Of a DNA stretch of 64,000 nucleotides, positions 60,942-64,000 are shown one piece after another. Source of the DNA: Daphnia carinata. Lineage: Eukaryota; Arthropoda; Branchiopoda; Diplostraca; Daphniidae. Location of the stretch: NCBI RefSeq assembly GCF_022539665.2, contig NC_081331.1, positions 682,001-746,000 on the forward strand, read 5' to 3'. The notes under the pieces were generated by a model. It had not been told where the DNA came from, did not search any database, and saw nothing but the letters and a program-made list of their open reading frames with translations. A program made the position numbers and the translations under genes. The stretch's first letter is position 1, and every line of letters begins with the position of its first letter.

Positions 60942-61133
60942 CTGACACAGCAAAGTAAAACCCAAATTGGCAACGTCAATGAAAGCACGTGAGTGGTCGA
61001 CTTGGCGCGCCTGTTTGGACCCACTAATGACGGCCGCCTGGCCAGTACTACAGGGCCGGCGGTTTGAGCCTATCATCTAGAAATTACACTGTCAAACATC
61101 AAAGTTGTTTTTAGATTTGATATTTTTTTTTTT

Positions 61134-61490
61134 TCAGAAAGACTCGCCGCCACTGGTGAGACGATACCCGTGATTTGCATACTGACTACCTACCGCGCAT
61201 ATTACTGAAAACCCAAACATAATTTGATTGTGGCGCTCTGGCCTCTTGACATGAAAAGCCGACAAAGTGTGCTCTCCTTGCCTCACATGGGGGCTGTATG
61301 CAGATTTCCGAAGTATCTCGCAAAGAAAAAGGCCAAAATCCTTTGAAGATTCGTCACCTCTTCGCGACGTCAGTTTGACATCTATCCGTCGTCTATATTG
61401 TGATTTATTTCGATGAATCTCTTGGCAATCCCACAAAGAAAAATGGCCGCATTTCGAACTTGTTCTTTTTGATGATGTAGGACTTTTCAT
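61134..61490 (-). other. Open frame with an internal duplicated motif
   Basis: A minus-strand open frame of 118 codons with two similar segments, SSKCGHFSLWDCQEIHRN and SSKDFGLFLCEILRKSAY, about 45 residues apart and echoed at DNA level (ggccnttttctttg). No domain, signal peptide or splice partner was recognised. It may be duplicated non-coding DNA. Confidence 0.25.
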
Positions 61491-64000
61491 AGTAACACAA
61501 CTTTAGATTGAAATGGGGAAAAAGTTAAGTACAGAGCTATTATTCATGTGGTGAGGTGTGTGCTCGCAATCCAACGCCATCGATCATCCGGAAATGACCT
61601 GATGGCAATGGCACATTTATTCGCTAACGCTAAACGATCCTATTGTTTTTTGCCTCCCTGCCCCCACAAACAGCGATTCGAAGAAAGAGCAAAAGAAATT
61701 TTTAATAAAAAAAAAAGTACAAAAATGGACATGGGAGTAGCAAACCGATTTCCTCATATTGATTTCAGAGAGCTGTCTGTGAATTCACTGGGTTTGGCTT
61801 ATCAAAAGTTTTGCGATATGCATACAGAAGGGCCATTATTGTTCGACGTTGGGGGGTTTAAATAAAAAACAAACAAAAAAACATCAAACGTTGAAAGAAT
61901 TCGACTGGTATGAGGGTGGGTGGGGGGGATAATCAACATGCCGGCAGCGACGGCCCGGGCTACTTTGATTGATACTCGGAATAGTCTGTGAATACTAAAA
62001 ACAAGACGAATTGTAGACAAGAGAAAAAAAGACGATTGGAACTTAAAAAAAAACAACGTCCCTCCGCTTCCCTTTCTGGGCCTTTGTGTTCTGATAAAGA
62101 CGATTGACGGAACCACACAGGAAAAAAAATTGCTCAATTGCTCAGTCATGGAGGGAGGAAAAATCAAACGTGGATCGACGTCAAATGTGCATGAGTCAGT
62201 CGTTAGAAAAGCACAAAGAGAGGAAAAGACTCCGTGATCCTTTTCTTCTTCTTCTTCTAAAAGTTTTTCTTTTTTTTTTTTGTCTAATGAGAATTGGATG
62301 GTTTGAAATGCTGACGTCGTGTCTGACCTTTCCTTCTCATGTTTTTTTCTATTAAAGAAACGGCTGACGAAAACGTTTCTGTCATACAGTTCGAGTACTT
62401 GATACAAAAAAAAAAAAAAAACGAGTGAAATTCGTTGCGTTTACAACAAAAGTTTCGAATCCCGTTTTTTGTCTGGCAAACACGGCAAGGCAAGTCGACA
62501 ACAAATTAGCAATACCTATAACTGTAAACACAACACGTCAAGACGTATGTTACCAAAGAGTTAACTTGTTTTCGGTACGTTCGCTTACGCGTGGCGGGAA
62601 ATTGGAAAACTTGCCAGGGTTGAAATTGCCATACGAATAGAAACGCGCCCATCTGCAGCGATGGGATGCGTGTCTTGCTCTCTTTTACGTTAAAAGTCTG
62701 AACATGAAAGAAATGTAATCCGGCTTTATCGCAAATTCAAATGAGACCAAAAAAAAAAAAAAAACGATTAACATGAGATCAGCTATCCTATTCTGAAATA
62801 TCGCAACACCTCTTAACTTTACTTCCCACCAAACTCTTTTCAAATAGAGAGCCGCATAATGTAAAAAAAAAAACAAAAAAAAAACAAAAACAAAGAAAAA
62901 TAATACGCAATACTTCAAACGAAAAGGTGCGTGTTTTGACTAGGTTTTCCGTATGTACGCACGCCATTGCGAAGGAAACATCACTATAGTGACATCACCT
63001 AGAGACGTCGGCTAACCGAATTCCGGACTCTTTCCTTACGCAGTGGTTCAAAAACCTCTTGACAAGTCTACAGCAATCAATCTCTATAGTTTTAAAGATG
63101 TCGACAGCTGATTGCGTGTCTTTCTCCGCACGACAATTACGAAGCGAATGATTGACGAGGTCGCGTCGCGAGCGCGCTATCCATCAAGCTCACGAAAAAG
63201 AAAAATGGAACGACTTAGCGGCAAACGCATCCAAAAATCACGAGCCCGCTGATGAGGGAATCGACTATACGGCGTTGGGCAAATGAAAAAAAGAATCAGA
63301 TATTTGTTAAACAATTATCCGTGTACAGCTCGCTGTTTAACGTTAATGATTCACTAACCGTTTCCCTATAAGCCACACGCTCTTTTGCGTCGCTAATAAA
63401 TGACGTTAATCACTTTGTCAAACGATTTGCACGCGATGCCGTTTGTGGCTTTATTTCGTTCCAACAGGCGGCCGTCACAAGCCCCCCCCCCCGTCCATGC
63501 TCATCAAATTGTTAATAACGAAAAGAAAAGTGTTGCCCTTGCTTACACGCCCGCTTTAAAAGATTGAAATGGGAAAAGCCAAAAGCTCTTTGGGACGCTG
63601 ATCCGCCGCGAGTGCTACCAAATAAATCATTAGCCAGACATCTTAAAGAAAAGCTCATATGCCTCCCTCGTAATGGGCTGTCAAGGCAACCGTCCCCATT
63701 TCTCTTACGAGCTTATTCAACAGTAGCGCATCAAACAGTTAGAAGCCTAAATGTCAAAACTTTCTGATGACAGACGCACGTCTAAAGACATTTCTTTTTT
63801 CTAAGATTAACTAATTGCCTCGGTGTTTACAACTCGGCGCGTGCAACAACTTGAATAAAAAAAAAAAAAAAGGATTTTGAAAAAGAAATTCAAAGGAAAT
63901 ATCATGGGGGGGGGATGGGCATTCGTAACGTGAATCGGAATGATGTCGAACATCTTTTGCTTTGATGACACGATAATATGGAAAAAGTGAGGCAACATGA

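Larger units (their letters stand above)
56371..64000. other. Upstream intron/intergenic region of the stargazin-like gene
   Basis: Low-complexity sequence with many poly-A/T, poly-G and simple repeats. It must include the missing 5' exon(s) or lead to them beyond the window, because the exon at 56370 begins at a splice acceptor. A less repetitive, CpG-containing stretch lies at about 62400-63800. Apart from the candidates at 60640 and 61134, I see no supportable exon. Confidence 0.5.

Noticed and set aside
61112-61158. Plus-strand 18-bp micro-exon after a strong acceptor (ttttttcag / GTGAG)
   Set aside because: Splice-like ends, but no flanking coding exons of compatible phase on that strand; likely a chance poly-T match.
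61802-62407. 201-codon minus-strand open frame
   Set aside because: Composition is driven by poly-T/poly-A and TTC repeats; no domain, signal peptide or splice-compatible partners.

Overview
The window is animal nuclear DNA, most likely from a branchiopod crustacean close to Daphnia. Genes have many short GT-AG introns (often 50-80 bp), there is no operon logic, several secreted families look crustacean-like, and a P2X receptor is present (a family missing from most well-studied insects). The Daphnia call is an inference from gene content and style, not from a database match. I rebuilt gene models by hand by joining reading frames across splice sites with matching phase; each model closes in frame.

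Layout. 1-14 kb: a large plus-strand MAP7/ensconsin microtubule-associated protein gene with homopolymer-rich introns, then two tRNA-derived SINE-like modules. 14.8-27.7 kb is compact: PSME3 (proteasome activator PA28-gamma, +), MLF (myeloid leukemia factor, -), a secreted clip-like proline-rich protein (-), a pancreatic-lipase-family gene whose nucleophile is Asp instead of Ser (+), a tandem pair of METTL24-like membrane methyltransferase-like genes (-), and a pair of paralogous secreted proteins with a polybasic site (-). 28.5-31.7 kb is AT-rich non-coding DNA built of degenerate repeats, with four copies of a 16-bp perfect palindrome. 31.8-40.7 kb: a P2X receptor (-), two methionine-R-sulfoxide reductase (MsrB) genes (-), ribosomal protein L3 (-) and the complex I subunit NDUFB10 (+), the last two divergently transcribed. 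40.9-56.4 kb: a minus-strand stargazin-like (TARP/CACNG) gene with an 8.9-kb intron full of microsatellites. Its first coding exon is not identified. 56.4-64 kb is mainly low-complexity DNA with one possible cysteine-rich exon.

The most interesting hidden content is in RpL3. Three of its introns hold well-formed snoRNA candidates: a C/D box RNA with an 11-nt antisense element to 18S rRNA, a two-hairpin H/ACA RNA with correctly spaced H and ACA boxes, and a second C/D box RNA with 10 nt complementary to a conserved 28S rRNA segment next to its D box. The rRNA matches are from recalled conserved rRNA sequence and need checking.

The genes do not form one pathway. Housekeeping genes (proteasome, ribosome, complex I, MsrB) are interspersed with secreted and neuronal/membrane genes. 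The two neuronal or cytoskeletal genes at the ends carry long, homopolymer-rich introns, and the middle genes are compact.
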